From: Linyphia triangularis
Lineage: Eukaryota; Arthropoda; Arachnida; Araneae; Linyphiidae
Length of the DNA stretch: 64,000 bases
Direction: 5' to 3'
Assembly (NCBI GenBank): GCA_963978545.1
Contig: OZ021726.1
Location: 56,589,959-56,653,958, forward strand
Positions 24,173-36,997 of the stretch are shown in pieces. The notes under the pieces were generated by a model. The model was not told the DNA's origin, made no database searches, and saw only the letters and a list, made by a program, of their open reading frames with translations. How positions within the stretch are numbered: position 1 is the first letter of the stretch; each line of letters opens with the position of its first letter. The position numbers and the translations under genes were made by a program.

Positions 24173-25361
24173 GAATGGATGAAATACGATGGAAAATGTT
24201 GCATATTTCTTTCTATGTTTTAAATATGGGTAGATGCAGTTAAAGAACTATTTTTAAAAATATTATGTAAAAACGTTTATTTCTAATTGACACATACGTT
24301 AATTGTAGAGGGATTCGTAGAAGCGAAATTAAAAATATTAAAAGTTAAATGATACTCTTCAATGATTCTTTAAAGCTAGTAAGATGTATTAATTTCACGA
24401 TAAGCTCCCTCGGTAAACTTACATTGAAATTGAAATCCAACTAAGCTTTTGAATATAAAAATACTTGTGGTCATCGAGATTAAACAAAGGGGTTTAATGA
24501 ACTTAAGAAATCAAATCGATAACTACTAGTGTGTGTTATTATAAGATTATCTAAAGTTTTAATTCATGAATTTAAATAGTTCAAAACTTTTATGAGCATA
24601 AATAGCAGTCGTAATTTTTAGAATTTATAAGATAAAAATTTTACCTAATTTTTGTCGAGATTTCACTTAAGTAAATTATTAACAAAGTAATGAAAGAAAA
24701 ATCCCTTTAAGAATTAATAAAAAGTAATCTAAAATAAACATTTTGCTTTATCCATCACAAGTATGTTTACTATAGCTCAGATTTAAATTGACTTTTCACA
24801 CACTGCATTAATATTTTAATTAAATATTATTAAAAATAAAAGAAATAATGGTTTGAATATAATTTTGAATTTCACAGTAATATAGATATTTTATATTTAA
24901 AACCTTAAACTTGTTTTCCAAGAAATTTCGTATTACTGTTAGAATTTACAGAAATATATGATTTAACTATCATATTTTTATAAAAAGTGTATACAACTTT
25001 TTCAAACATATAACTTGCGTTTGCATAAATAACTTTTAATTTGTTCATTTAGAAGAGATGAAAGAAATTATTTTATGAATTGGAGAACTTTACAGTGTAA
25101 TTGGTATGGGAAAGATTATTTGATTTTCTAGAAAATGTGTCGGAAGTTTTTTTTTTTTTTTTAGTTATTGTTTTTGGATTTATACAGCCAACTGCATTAG
25201 CTGTTCCAGAAATAACTCGTGAAATAACAAATTTATTCGATCGATATCTCAATTGGTAACTAATTATTGACATCCTGAATAAAATTTCAAAGTCAACTAG
25301 AGCATTTTGTCGTTATTTGTCAGTAGCATAAAGCTTTGCAAATAAGAAAGTATATTCTTTC

Positions 25362-25393
<32 letters not shown>

Positions 25394-26839
25394 GTTAGTA
25401 AATCCAACAATACAAGTGTGTCGTTTTTAGTAATCTGTGGTGCTGCCATCTGTTTGTTATAAACGTTACCGACGTAAACGGAACGAACTGGAAAAATTTA
25501 ATGAATATAAGCAATGTAGTAATTGAAAATTTGATTTGATCCTTGAGTATTATGAAAATAGTTTTCGATGGGAGAGGGGAAGGGGGGGGGGGGGGAAACG
25601 ATACAAGATATAAGGTTCTTAGAAACTGTTTGCCAATCATTAAAAAAGAAAATCTACTCATTAAGGATTGAAATCACTTATATGTTCATTAAATAGTCAA
25701 TAAAATAAAGTTTGATTTTCAGAATTTTTTAATTTTTTTAAAGTCTAATAAATGTTTCTAGTGTTAGCGAGATGGAAAATAATCTAGTGCTAGCGTGATA
25801 TTGCTCAATCTTTTTAAATCCTTTATATTAATTTCGATTTTGTGTGTATGTATATTTGTCGATGACGGGCAAATATGCGGAGGGCTAATTAACTCCTTTG
25901 TCTTCCTCCAATTTGTCTGAAACTTGGTAGATAAATTTGATGTCGATGACAATGCATTCTACAAAATTTTGGGGGCTGCACAGCCACTAAAACGTCTCTT
26001 TTATGGAATATTAATAAACCAACTTGACACGTCATCCAATCGTGCTGAAATAACATTTAACCGATCATTGAAGAAACTCTTTTCTATTGTCAAAACTGTT
26101 TTAATAATTAAATAATAAAATTGTTTTAATCAGAAAAAATATAAGATATTTGTATGTGAATGCGTCAATTCACATTAATTTTCAATGAATGAATTTGAAA
26201 AGTAGTTTACCGCTTATTTTGTCGATAGAGATACTTTTAATATTTAAAATTAGATGCAAACACCAAGCAAATGCTGACAGCAAAAACGGCGCTATGTTAA
26301 TGAATATAAAAATTGGTAATGGATATAAAGGACTTATATTAAAAACTTGGTTTTTATGGGTTATATTATTAATGTTATGTTTGAATGATTTGTAGGAAAT
26401 AATAAAATTAAGGAACATATATTATCAGGTAAGAAACACCCTGCTTTTTAAAGTACTAGATTATTTACTATAAAATTTTTTGATTAATTATATCATTTTC
26501 AATATTAGTTTAAGGTCAAAAAATCATGGAACGGGCTTTCAGTTTTAAAAAACAACAGAGCAGAAACTTAGGAAAGCAGGAAAATATTATTGAAATCAAA
26601 ATTGTCCACCTTCCCTTTTGTTCTAAAATTTTCCTATGCCCATAAAAACTTTCTTGTACAACGAAAATACATTTTCTTATGCAGCGTTATTGACATTGCC
26701 GTCTGATGAAGATATCCCTTTGATTTTTGTAGCTGATTTTGTAAATTCTTTGTTTCAGTTTTCACGTAATAAATGTATGTGTCACATAATGAAAAGTATT
26801 TACTTTATTATGAATACCAGACAACTGAGAGGTACTCAC
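23826..26839. other. Intronic sequence with long A and T runs
   Basis: A and T homopolymer blocks face each other at 24064-24110 and 24127-24165, separated by 'cttttttattataag', so they can fold back. More T runs lie at 25147-25162 and 25363-25390, and a G run at 25582-25595. The open frames at 23926, 25073, 25395, 25764, 25924, 26182 and 26189 look like products of biased composition. No exon was recognised. Confidence 0.55.
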
Positions 26840-26985
26840 TTCCATGTCGATGGGGGGCGGTGGCAGCATGGAGGGGGGCTCTTGCGGCTGATGGTGCCTC
26901 CGACCCCCCTGAGATCTTTTACCAGAGTGTCGCGGGCCCCCTCCGTTCGCACCTTCCTCCGACCATTCACCAGGCCGAGAAGAAC
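26840..26985 (-). CDS. Internal coding exon, 146 nt, Gly/Arg then Pro-rich segment
   Basis: Minus-strand acceptor 'aattgttttctag' and donor GTGAGT directly after ATGGAA bound a GC-rich 146-base exon in an AT-rich region. The first two bases complete a Gly codon from the 39-nt exon; 48 codons follow and the exon ends in phase 0. It begins SSRPGEWSEEGANGGGPRHS, continues through a basic His/Gln-rich part (KRSQGGRRHHQPQ), and ends PPSMLPPPPIDME. LPPPP fits the EVH1-ligand pattern of Ena/VASP-type partners; this is a motif match only. The plus-strand frames at 26636 and 26773 across this exon are shadows in the antisense direction. Confidence 0.85.
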
Positions 26986-29463
26986 CTAGAAAACAATTAA
27001 CTTTTTAACATGAAGCAATTTGATACATTTTTTAGGTAATATAAAAAAGTAATTTTAAATTATTAGCTCTTTTTTTTTTTTTTTTTTTTTTTTAAATCTA
27101 AACGCAATATTAAATGCAAAATGTTCTGTATATGTTAGGGAAATTTGTTGATATCAATTATTGCATGAAAAGTAATATGCTTACAAAATATTCTGTGTAA
27201 TGTTTAAGGAATACAATTTGGACACATTATGCGTATTAACACACCCAAATGATCCAGAGTACATTAGTAATCAATAAAATATTTTTATACCACTCAAGGT
27301 TCTTGGCGAAACTTGGATGTCAAATTATTCCTATGTATAAACTTTCACACGTTTTTAACGTTTCAGCTTCTGTCTATAAGATCAATATGAGTTTTAAATA
27401 TAATAACTTTATTAACTTTATTAACGAATAAAAACCTCTTTTTCACACCTTATTCAAAACATAAAAACTATGACTTTTAAAACCATTCGTATTTTTCGCA
27501 ACAGAATAGTGTGTTTAGAAGGTTTTGTTGTTTTTAGAGTTTACTTTGTCCAAGGGCTACACTAGGGGCCTACGGCTTCGTAATATTGCATTACGCACGT
27601 AATATTGCACTTTTACAGATGACGAAGTGTATTCACCTGAGCTGTCAACTATATATATCCAAGCCCCAACAAAGAGGGGACACTTATACTTTAACAGATT
27701 TTAGTTTAAAAGCAGAAGCCACCATTATTTTACTCATCAGTGCTATGGCAGTCAGCTGACTTGATCCCACGATCTTCCGGTCATATAATGACGTATTATT
27801 TAATAAATTCGGCTGACCAATGAAAACAAGGTTTTTAGTAATAATAACAATGTATTATTATTATTATTATTATTAAATTATAATCATAATAATTAAAATA
27901 CTGAAAAGCATCAGATGTATTTTTGTAATAAGCAACATAAATTTATTTTGGGAACATTTAGATTATATTTTAAAGAAAATTTTCGAATAAGTATTGAAAA
28001 TCTTTCATTATTGTTTTCGCTCATTTCGATGGATGTTTTCGAATCTTCCACGCTTTGGTGAAAATTAAATATTTTATCAATGTACAAGACAAGACACGCA
28101 GTTAACTAATTTACGAAATATTATTTTCATACCTGTGAAGTGTGAGCGATCTTGGAAGTGTATTCCACAATTAATTCTAGCCTTTTCTTTTTTTATTCAT
28201 AGAAAAGCCGTTTTAATTTGATCCGACTCTTGCAAGATATCCACCAACACAGATTAATCTCAATTAAGGTGTTAAAACGACGTTGTTTCAGATGAAATTA
28301 AGCAAATTAAATTAGGAGGAAAATTGTTTAGAAACTTGACATCAGAGACGTCTAAATCCCGAATCAATAGTTTGTAAAACGTGAGCAAAATATATTTTCC
28401 AATCTCTTAGTAAGAATTGCGGCATATTCGTATGACGAAAAGGAAGAACATCGCATCACGTAATCTTGAAACAACTTTGAAGTCACATAAATATACGAAA
28501 GTTGAGTCAGGTACAAGAAGATATCTCAACTTATTCCATGGATTCTCATTACGCTGAGTTTTCATTTTAATATCATCTGTAATTTGGGATTCTTCGTAAC
28601 TTAATAAGATGAAATACTTATAATTTAAATTTTTAATTTATGCAATCTTAAACATTTTAATTTAATTCGATGAAAGAATTATATTTTCCACTTACGATTA
28701 AGGCGATTAAGATTACTCAATAGATTGTAACATTTTATAAGGTAGATAATGTTTTAATAAATAAACATATCTTTTTAGTCAATTACAAAAAAAAATTATA
28801 ATAGAAGCAAGTTATATTACCATACATACTTTGCTATTTAATTAAAAGTATTTTTAATAAATTAATCATTAATGTACAAATTGACAGATTAAATAATACA
28901 ATTTGAAAATTTTACTGTTAACAAGTAACCATGCATAACTAATTCACCAGTCCCAATCTAAACTAATTTACACGGACTTAAAATATACACAATTTTCTGA
29001 GGTTTTCCATCATATTGATGTCAAAATGAACCACTGGCAAACAATCCCGTTCACAGCATCTAGAAATATACGTTAGTAATCCATTGAGGGGAGATTTTTT
29101 TTTTTTAAATTAAAATTATTATTTTATTATATTTTACTACATTTGTCTCTGATGATTGAATGAAGTTTAATTTAAGCAAGTATAAGTAGATATTGAAACA
29201 TTCCAAAACGAAGACTAAAGCAAAATATTTGTTTCAAACTTTGGAATATCTTTAATTTAATGATAACTGATGTTTGAAATTCAATGTTTTACTGCCAGTT
29301 TAAAAGTAAATTGGCTGCGTGTAAAAATAAAGCTAATTTGGTAATTTAATATGATGGGGAAAAATTAGCATACCTTTCCATCTGCCTAATTTTTTTTTTT
29401 TTTAATAATTTTTATATGACATTGTATTTTTAATTTCTCATCTATGAATATTATATTTGAAAA
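26986..29463. other. Intronic AT-rich sequence
   Basis: Contains a T run at 27069-27093, an ATT microsatellite at about 27851-27876, and a small GC-richer patch at 27540-27670 with two copies of 'cgtaatattgca'. No exon with convincing splice signals was seen. Part of the ~15.5-kb intron. Confidence 0.55.
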
Positions 29464-30283
29464 ATGTTACCGGCAAAGTGTGAGCCTGATGCCATAAGGC
29501 AAAGTATGAAATATGAGAATTATTATATACTTTCCCTAGGCATTGTATATAATACCTAGGCATTCTATACAATGACAAATGCTATTTGTGCAAAGGGTGA
29601 ATACATTACTTTTATTTATAGCATTTGTGATACTGAGCTTGAAACTATATACCAATCATGAGCTTAAAACTATATCCAAAAAATATATAGTTTAAGAAAT
29701 ATGAGTTTTTATACGCGCACACCTTACTTTTTACACTTTTACAAGAACAAACTAATTTTAAAAAATGTGATCTAGGGTGTGATATTCCACAAACGACTGC
29801 CCGAAATAGGTAGGGGCATAGGTTCGAAGCCAAACGAACTAGGTCGTAATTTTTCCTTGTAGAGCACGAAGCGAGTGCACACGTTACTTTTTAAAGAGTT
29901 CTACAGTACCAAGTAATAAAAAAAAAGTGATTTTGGGGTTGAAATTTCACGCCTAAAAGAAAAATTACGACCTATTTTGTTGGCCATACGGCCAATTGAG
30001 CCTAAAAACACACCCCTACCTATTTCTGGCAGTCGTTTGTGGCATCTCACCACCAAAATCCCTTTTTTTTAATCACTTGATATTGTAAAAATCTCTAAAA
30101 AGGGTGTGTGCGTTAAAAGTCACGTGCCACATGATATTCGAAATGATTCGGAGTTGTATTTCATACTTTGCCAAAATGTGTGAAATATGAATAATTTCAT
30201 ACATTTCCGGCTAATTTTTAGACCTTCTGTACAATGCCTAGGCATTCTATAGAATGCCGGATTTAACACTTTGCCGGTAACAT
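29464..30283. mobile_element. Terminal-inverted-repeat element, 820 bp, non-coding
   Basis: Ends are a perfect 18-bp inverted repeat, ATGTTACCGGCAAAGTGT at the left and its complement at the right. Subterminal regions at both ends hold palindromic 'cctaggcattctatacaatg'-type motifs (29538-29574 and 30232-30258), and an inner inverted pair 'acaaacgactgcccgaaataggtagggg' / 'cccctacctatttctggcagtcgtttgt' sits at 29790-29817 and 30012-30044. No transposase frame is present. The direct flanks do not show an obvious duplication, so the superfamily is left open. Confidence 0.85.
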
Positions 30284-30338
30284 ATATAACGAAAATTTGT
30301 ATGAATTTATTATAGCGCTCAACTACCAACATTTAAAA

Positions 30339-30540
30339 AAAAAAAAAAACACAACGTTGGTGGATACTTTAGAAAAAAGTATTAAAATTTCAAGGTTGAA
30401 GTTTATTTCAAACAAATAAACGCTTTCAAATTATTGATTAAAAAAAAACACAACGTTGGTGAATACTTTAGAAAAAAGTATTAAAATTTCAAGGTTGAAA
30501 TTTATATCAAACAAATAAACGTTTTCAAATTAAATTTAAA
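30339..30540. repeat. 99-bp tandem duplication
   Basis: Two nearly identical copies starting 'acaacgttggtg' (30351 and 30450) and running through 'ttcaaggttga' and 'caaacaaataaacg'. A few substitutions separate them. Each copy is preceded by an A run. It lies between the 820-bp element and the reverse Helitron-like element. Confidence 0.93.
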
Positions 30541-30849
30541 TTTTGAATGTCATCGTTTCTGTACTATGATTGAAAACTTTTATTTCTTCAACATAAATTA
30601 TGCAAACTATTTATGGTAACAGTTTCATTAAAATTTGCGCTTTATGTATCAATAAGATGAATGTTAGTTTAATGTAACGTTTCCAACGTCTGCATATGTA
30701 TAATATAATATTTTATTTTAGTAAATATGTTTTAAAATCACATTTAAGGAAATTGGAATTGAAAGATTTTAAACAAACAAGCTTTCCTTTAAAATCTGCT
30801 TTCACTTAACTATTTTAAAATACTTTTTATTTTTGATAAATATATTAAA

Positions 30850-32148
30850 CTAGTTAAACATCCATGCTTCGCTACGCAATTTTAACATGTGCAATATTTT
30901 AGCTACGTAAAGCCTTAATATTAGAAGCCTCTCCCTTGTCAAGAAAAAAAAATTCCCCTTTAATACAATAATTCAGCACCCCTTTAAGATTATTTTAACA
31001 CGTGTTAGTGGAAAGCAAAATTAGAAGGCCAAAACGGCCTATGTTGAAACTTCCAGAGCTCTAGGCCAATTAGAAGTCGATTTTTGTGAAAATATTAATA
31101 AAAAAATAAATTAAAAAATAAATTAAAATTGTACCATTCTTTTTGTTAAAAGTCCAATTAGATGGCCAAAACTTCTTGTGAAATCTCAGAAATGTAGCCC
31201 AATTACAAATCGTTTTGTAAAATATTTGTTAATTAATTAATTAAAAAAAAATGTTAAATTCCGTTTTTCGAAAATTCAATTAGAAGGCCACAGCTATTTA
31301 TGTTGAAAATTTCAAAGCTGTAGTCCTATTTGAAATCATTTTGTAATATATATATATTAATTAGTTAAAAAGAATAATTAATAACGAACAGAACAAAAAT
31401 TTAAAATTCTGTTTTTCTGAAGTCCAATTAGAAGGTCAAAACTACTTAGGTTGAAAATTTTAGAGCTGTAGCCCTATTAGATATCGTTTTGTAAAATATT
31501 AATTAATTAATTAAGAAAATTAATTCAAAAGATTTTAAATGAAAATTTAAAATTCTGTTTTTCAAAAGTCCAATTAGATGGCCAAAACTACTTATGTTGA
31601 AAATTTCAGAGCTGTAGCCCTATTAGTAGTCGTTTTGTAAAATGTTTATTAATTAATTAAAAAAATTAATTAAAAAGAACAAAATAAAAATTTAAAATTT
31701 TTATTTTGTTTGGTAAAATGTTAATTTAAATTTAAAATTTTTTAAAAGTCCAATTAAAAGGACAAAACTACTTATATTGAAAATTTCAGAGCTGTAGCCC
31801 TTTTAGACATCGTTTTGTAACATATATTTATTAATTAATTAAAAAAGAACTAATTAAAATTTTGACATTCTGTTTGTGATGTATACAATTAGTAGGCCAA
31901 AACTACTTATGTTGAAAATTTCAGAGCTGTAGCCCGATTAGATATTGTTTTGTAACATATTTATTAATTAATTAAAAAAATTAATTAAAAGAACTAATTA
32001 AAATTTTAACATTCTGTTTGTGATGCTTAAAATTAGAACGCCAAAACTACTTATGCTGAAAATTTCAGAACTCTACTCCAATTTTAAGTAGGTTTCTATA
32101 GATCCACAGAGCCACAGACAGACACACAGCTTGTTTTATTATTATAGA
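30850..32148 (-). mobile_element. Helitron-like non-autonomous element B, complete
   Basis: Read on the minus strand it begins TCTATAATAATAAAAC after a host A (32148 downward) and ends CTAG (30853-30850) before a host T, matching the 5'-TC...CTAG-3' ends and A/T target of Helitrons. Its 3' ~70 bp and its internal minisatellite match element A at the window start in opposite orientation, but it lacks ~245 bp of element A's tail. It is 1,299 bp long with no Rep/helicase coding. Its 5' part has 'gtgtgtctgtctgtggctctgtgg'-like simple sequence. Confidence 0.8.
31011..32095 (-). repeat. ~140-bp minisatellite array, about eight units (in element B)
   Basis: The same unit as at 1-1085, reverse-complemented. 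The 'agagctgtagccctatta' block recurs near 31060, 31190, 31315, 31465, 31608, 31788, 31926 and 32066. Unit spacing is irregular (about 125-180 bp) because the TTAATTAA spacers vary in length. Confidence 0.85.
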
Positions 32149-32893
32149 TAAATGGCATGCAAGCAAAATTTTGAAAAAAAAATCTCAATTTACATTGTAC
32201 ATTATTTCCTTATTTATTAAGTTATTACTCTAAAATTTGCAAAAATTAGTTTTCAACAAATATGTCTGAAAGTGTAAAAGAGGTATTTAAAGATGGTAGT
32301 TATCTGTGCACATTGTTTTCTTTCTTAAAGAGATATTTTGCATAGAAAAAAGTTCAAGTTAATAAAAAATTATACGGTTATGTAGATGTACCAAATTAGG
32401 ATTCATTTAAAAAAAAATTGCAAATAATTTGGCATTGTAAAACAGGAAAACTAAGGAATTTTTAGAATAAATCCACTATGAACAGTTAAGTTTTTTATCG
32501 TGTCACTGGTAGTGAAGAACGTGATAAATCTGCACTGTTATCAATAGTAATATTGTCGTTTATAAGAGATATTGGGTGTTTCGGTGATTTACTTGTTAAG
32601 TAGTTAAAATATGAAATGGTATTTTTTGTTGAAAATGGATATCAAATTTTTATAAACTGATGAATTATGAGTTTGGATAATTCGCAATTTTAAATTTTGA
32701 AAAATTCTTCTTTGATTGCTAAACAAAATATTATAAAAATGTAGTTGCTTTTGTTGTCAAATAGTTAAGTGATCTGTATATCGTATTTGATGGTCATTAA
32801 TGTGAAAATGTCTTTAAAATATACTAGTGAGAATTGCAGACTTTAGCAGAACAATATTAATTTTATTTAAAAAAAAAGTATCATTAGAAAGGT
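32149..32893. other. Intronic AT-rich sequence, nothing recognised
   Basis: A plain spacer between the reverse Helitron-like element and the TTAA-flanked element. It includes a short A run at 32868-32877. Confidence 0.6.
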
Positions 32894-32897
32894 TTAA

Positions 32898-33942
32898 GGG
32901 GGTATTCTGGTTTAGAAATTCGAAAAAAATCGATTTTTTGTGTGCATATTTTCATAGTATAACCCTTCAAGAAAATGTCCCTAAAAGGATTTTTCGAAAT
33001 TAGAATTATTTTCGGAGTTACAGCTCATTTTGTGACGCGCCGACAAAACCGTTTCGCAGCCGGGTCGCGCGAGCAAACAATAGACGATCAGCTAACTCTG
33101 GCACTTTGGCCGCCAAGGTCTTTTGTACTCGATGTATTTTCTTCACTCGATGTATATTTCTCAAAATTCACTACTCGGGAACTGGGTGATCGTTTTAACC
33201 AATTTAGTTCAAATATATTTATACTAAGTGCTCAGTTAAGTTCAGTTTTGTTTCGACTATCTCGCTGTACAAACGTAAGTATTCTGAAATCAGTGACGTG
33301 AAAAAATATATTTTTAGTGTAAAATTTAATTAATAAGTGAGTATAAAACGTCAGTAAACGACTCCGACTGCGCGCGATTAGTCCTCAAACTTTAAACTCG
33401 TTTTTCTCGTAACTACTTTTCTGGAAACGGTGTGCATGATATCTTTAATTCTACTCAACCGATTCACTTGAAATTTTACACAGAGCTTCTTTATACATTA
33501 TAGTATCGCACTACGAAGAGTTTAAAAAAAAAATATTTTTTTTGTATTTTTAAAAAATTCCGAAGGACAAAAAAACAGGGAAAATACGAAACTTTTTTTT
33601 TCAAACCACCGCCATTTTGTGAAAAAAAATTTCTTTTTCAAAAACGTTTCGTAGTGCGATAACTACACCCTTCCTCCTTACGAATTATTCATGGATTTCC
33701 ATTTCAGGTCATGGGAAGGATATATATCCTGCACACCAGGACAAGCCATTTTTCCATCAGTCCCCACTTCGCTGACCTGCAGTTTTTTGAAATTTAATTT
33801 TTTTTCTTATATTATTAATGTTTTGTATTCTTAAAATATCAATAAAAAGCTTATAAAAAATGTATAGTAAAAATAATTTTTTTTTTTTTTATCGCGTCCG
33901 AAAAAATACCTAAAATTCGGGCTTCTAAACCAGAATACCCCC
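32898..33942. mobile_element. TTAA-flanked element, 1,045 bp, non-autonomous
   Basis: A perfect 20-bp terminal inverted repeat (GGGGGTATTCTGGTTTAGAA at the left, its complement at the right) is bounded on each side by TTAA (32894-32897 and 33943-33946). TTAA is the target duplication of piggyBac and also of Kolobok-type elements; the G-rich end does not decide between them. The inside is GC-richer at 33030-33120 and holds a 108-codon plus-strand frame (32975-33301) with no recognisable transposase motif. An inner inverted pair, 'tatcgcactacgaa' (33503) and 'tttcgtagtgcgata' (33647), could form a hairpin. Confidence 0.88.
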
Positions 33943-33946
33943 TTAA

Positions 33947-35320
33947 TGCAATAATAGTAAAGATTTTAATAATTCTGAAGGAATTTCAAAATATGAAACA
34001 GCATTACAAAATTTTCGCTATAAGTGGAATAATTCCAATTCAAATATTCCTAACAAGTTTTGTTGTGCAGTCTTTATCTCTGAAAGCGTTATTAAAGTCC
34101 CCGTGTTATTGAAGTATATAAGCCAAAATCCATAAATTCTATCTTCAATATTTACAAAGATCAAAGAAGCATGAATGGTTTTATTCCTTATAAAATGATC
34201 ACTAAAAATAAAAAAATTCTTCCCGAAAATAATAATGCAAAAGATAATAGACATTATTTTATTCTTTTCCAAGAATACTATAGATTTTTATAAAGCAACA
34301 GACCTTCAACAACAAGCTCTCACCAGATCTTTTGTCATCACCGAGTTAAAGTATCGAAAACACAAATTTTTTGCTGTACTATAATTCATAGTTTATGTTC
34401 AATGCACTGGTATCTCAATCTCAAAGCATTCACGATTTATCTCCCGATTCAACTCAACGCGAGGTTTTTGAGGTCGTCAACTTTCTACCACCTTGTAGAA
34501 AAATCCGTACACAACCTAACCACTGCCTCAACTTTAGAACTAGTATTTCCACTACTAAATCATAATTTTTACATTTCTAAAAAGAGCTATAACTAAAATT
34601 AATTGCAATACAAAACAAAATTTGAATTTAATAAATACTTACGTTATTTAAAATTATTTATGAAATGACGACCATGAAATTATTTCGATATTTTAACCCT
34701 CCTTGTTTTTTCAGCGCCGTACTATTGACAAACATTTTAATTTAAAACGCTTGCCTTTTTTTTCTTTCTTCTTTTTTTTTTGGAACGTCGTGCATGCAAA
34801 TATGTCAATATAGACTGATAAAATAAGTTTATATAAAACGCCCGAAAAAGAGTTCAATTTTGCAAAACCTCATAAATTCAGTGTACAGTGTAAGTGCAAA
34901 AGATTTCAATATGCTAGAGTTTCATATGCAACTGACTCCCACGCCCGAACCGAACATTTACATTCAATTTTCAACGTGGGAGTAGTTCTGTTACTATCTT
35001 CAAAACAAGGAAGATCTATTTTATTTGAAAGTATATTTGATTTTTTTTCACGCATCTAAACTTTTTCGCTCGAGTAAACTAGCATAATCTTGCAGCGCAT
35101 CTTCTTCAAAAACCGACGTCGTCTTTCTAAAAATTTGTGTAGGATGTAAAGTACTATTTCTATGCAAGACGTGATCTTTCATACTGTTATGCGATATTCA
35201 CTTTTTTTTTTTTAGAATATGCAAATGCAAGTCTTCTTTTTTAAGGGTCATTTTTGGATTCTTTTGAAAGACTAGTAAAATCCGTGCATTTGAAAAAATA
35301 AAGGATGGAGTTTGTTATAG
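33947..35320. other. Intronic AT-rich sequence, nothing recognised
   Basis: Open frames at 34018-34272 (minus) and 34402-34596 (plus) lack splice or start context. A T-rich run lies at 34757-34781. No repeat partner found. Confidence 0.55.
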
Positions 35321-35324
35321 AATT

Positions 35325-35645
35325 AGAAATTTTGACAGACTGGAGGGTTTTTTAAATATAATTTTCTACAGATTTCTTATATATATATTGCGTTTTGACC
35401 TAGATAAATCCCTTCGTCGTTGTGATTTGTCATGTGGACTATAAATAATATGATAGAAATAATTAACTGTAATAATGTGATGGAATTATAAGTGAAATAA
35501 AATGGTAATGTTTTCCGTTTGTCCTTGTTAAAGTCTTTACATAGTGTTATAGAATTATAATTTTTGACAGACTTTGGAGGTTTTTTAAGTATAATTTTCT
35601 ACAGGTTTCTTATATATATTGCGTTTTGACCTAGATAAATAAATC
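35325..35645 (+). repeat. Direct duplication, ~85-bp copies, ~220 bp apart
   Basis: Copies near 35323-35407 and 35548-35640 share 'attttgacagact', 'ggttttttaa', 'tataattttctacag' and 'attgcgttttgacctagataaat'. They differ by small indels. Confidence 0.85.
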
Positions 35646-35950
35646 CCTTTAACATGCCTTGGAGTTACAAAAAACTTAAACCCATGAATTTATTTTAATA
35701 GCTCATTTTAGACCACAACAAAATTGCACAACTAGGAAATATTCGATTTTTGTTTGCAACTAATCTTAACCGTCAAAATCATGCTAACACCAAAGCTAAG
35801 TGGTAAAAAAGTATTTCAATTTATTTTGTGAATTTAAGATTACTTTAACTACTATGTTTTCTTAATATTTTCAACATCATTCATAAAACACACAAATTTC
35901 TACTAACCAGACTATGGTACATGGTGTATTTATGCATTCCCAAACAAATA

Positions 35951-36081
35951 TTTTTACTTTCAATTTGCCATAAGTTAACATAGGTAATTAAAAATATTGC
36001 ATTAGGTACAAAAATCGATTTTTTTTTTCACTTCTACACGTTTTTGGAACGTACTCCGTTTAAAAAAGTGGTTTAGTAAAA

Positions 36082-36113
<32 letters not shown>

Positions 36114-36690
36114 CTGTCTGTGGTCAGCATAACTCAAGAACGAATTGATATGCGATTTTAAATTTATGCATATGTGCCAGTTGTGTCCATGAGACCTGTC
36201 ATTAAAGTTTCCGTCAAAAATTGTGCATGTGTTCAAAATGGCTACTATTTGGATAACTGTTTCCTAGGAATTGTCGGGGGGGGGGGGGGAGGAAAAAAAA
36301 CATGGCTCTAACAATTCTGATCAAAATCGTTATTGTATTGCCTTTTAAGGTGTTTAAGCATTCCCACCGGCCATAAAAATTCGATAAGGGCTTTAGCACA
36401 CGGTTTTCTTCCCTTGAGCGTAGCTCATCAATGACTGTTTCTCCTTTGCTTCACTTATCACAAAGAATAACGTATTAATCAACGAAAAACGTATCATCAA
36501 TAACATCATTTTGAAAGCTTTTTTTAGCCAGTCTCATAATTATTGATAAAAATGTCACCCAGCTGCTCCTTTTTTAAAATTAATGAAAATTTTAAAACGA
36601 TAAATTATACAAATTCATGTCAAATTTAAACGCAGTGACCAATATATAGGGTAATTGAAAAGAGTGCAATGTTCCACACAACTTAATTTT
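35951..36690 (+). repeat. Dispersed repeat family R1, copy 2
   Basis: Opens with 'ttttactttcaattt', then a GT microsatellite (36085-36120) leading into 'ctgtggtcagcataactc', the 'gtccatgagacctgtcattaaagtt' block, and a closing 'tatagggtaattgaaa'. The order of blocks matches copies 3 and 6. A G run (36277-36289) interrupts it. The 61-codon minus frame at 36214-36399 is repeat sequence. Confidence 0.8.
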
Positions 36691-36997
36691 CAATGAGTAG
36701 TTTTATCAAATACAGAGTTGTAGAGGAGTTTCAGTAACGTTTAGATTCAAATAATTTCATATATTGATTTGATTGAAAATTAATTCAAAACTGTGGAAAG
36801 AAGGGACATATTAAGCTGGTATTAGGGGCACTGATCTAAGAATTCCAAACAGAATATACTATGCTAAAATTGTTTGGTGTTGGAATTTTTAATACTTAAT
36901 GAATAGTGAACCTAAGATATAATGATTAAAAAAAAAATAGTAAATAATTTATACCTTTTGAAGTTCCTTACTCATTGTATTTAATACAGTAACTATC

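Noticed and set aside
27611..27655. A possible 12-nt micro-exon on the minus strand (TTGACAGCTCAG before GTGAAT), in phase with its neighbours.
   Set aside because: The acceptor 'ggatatatatag' has no pyrimidine tract, and a 12-base in-phase match is easily due to chance.
28130..28200. A minus-strand donor (TCACAG before GTATGA) suggesting another exon in the 15.5-kb intron.
   Set aside because: The upstream sequence is A-rich with no polypyrimidine acceptor, and the local composition does not rise.
32975..33301. A 108-codon frame considered as a transposase fragment.
   Set aside because: No catalytic acidic-residue context or DNA-binding motif could be seen; it is kept only as part of the element.
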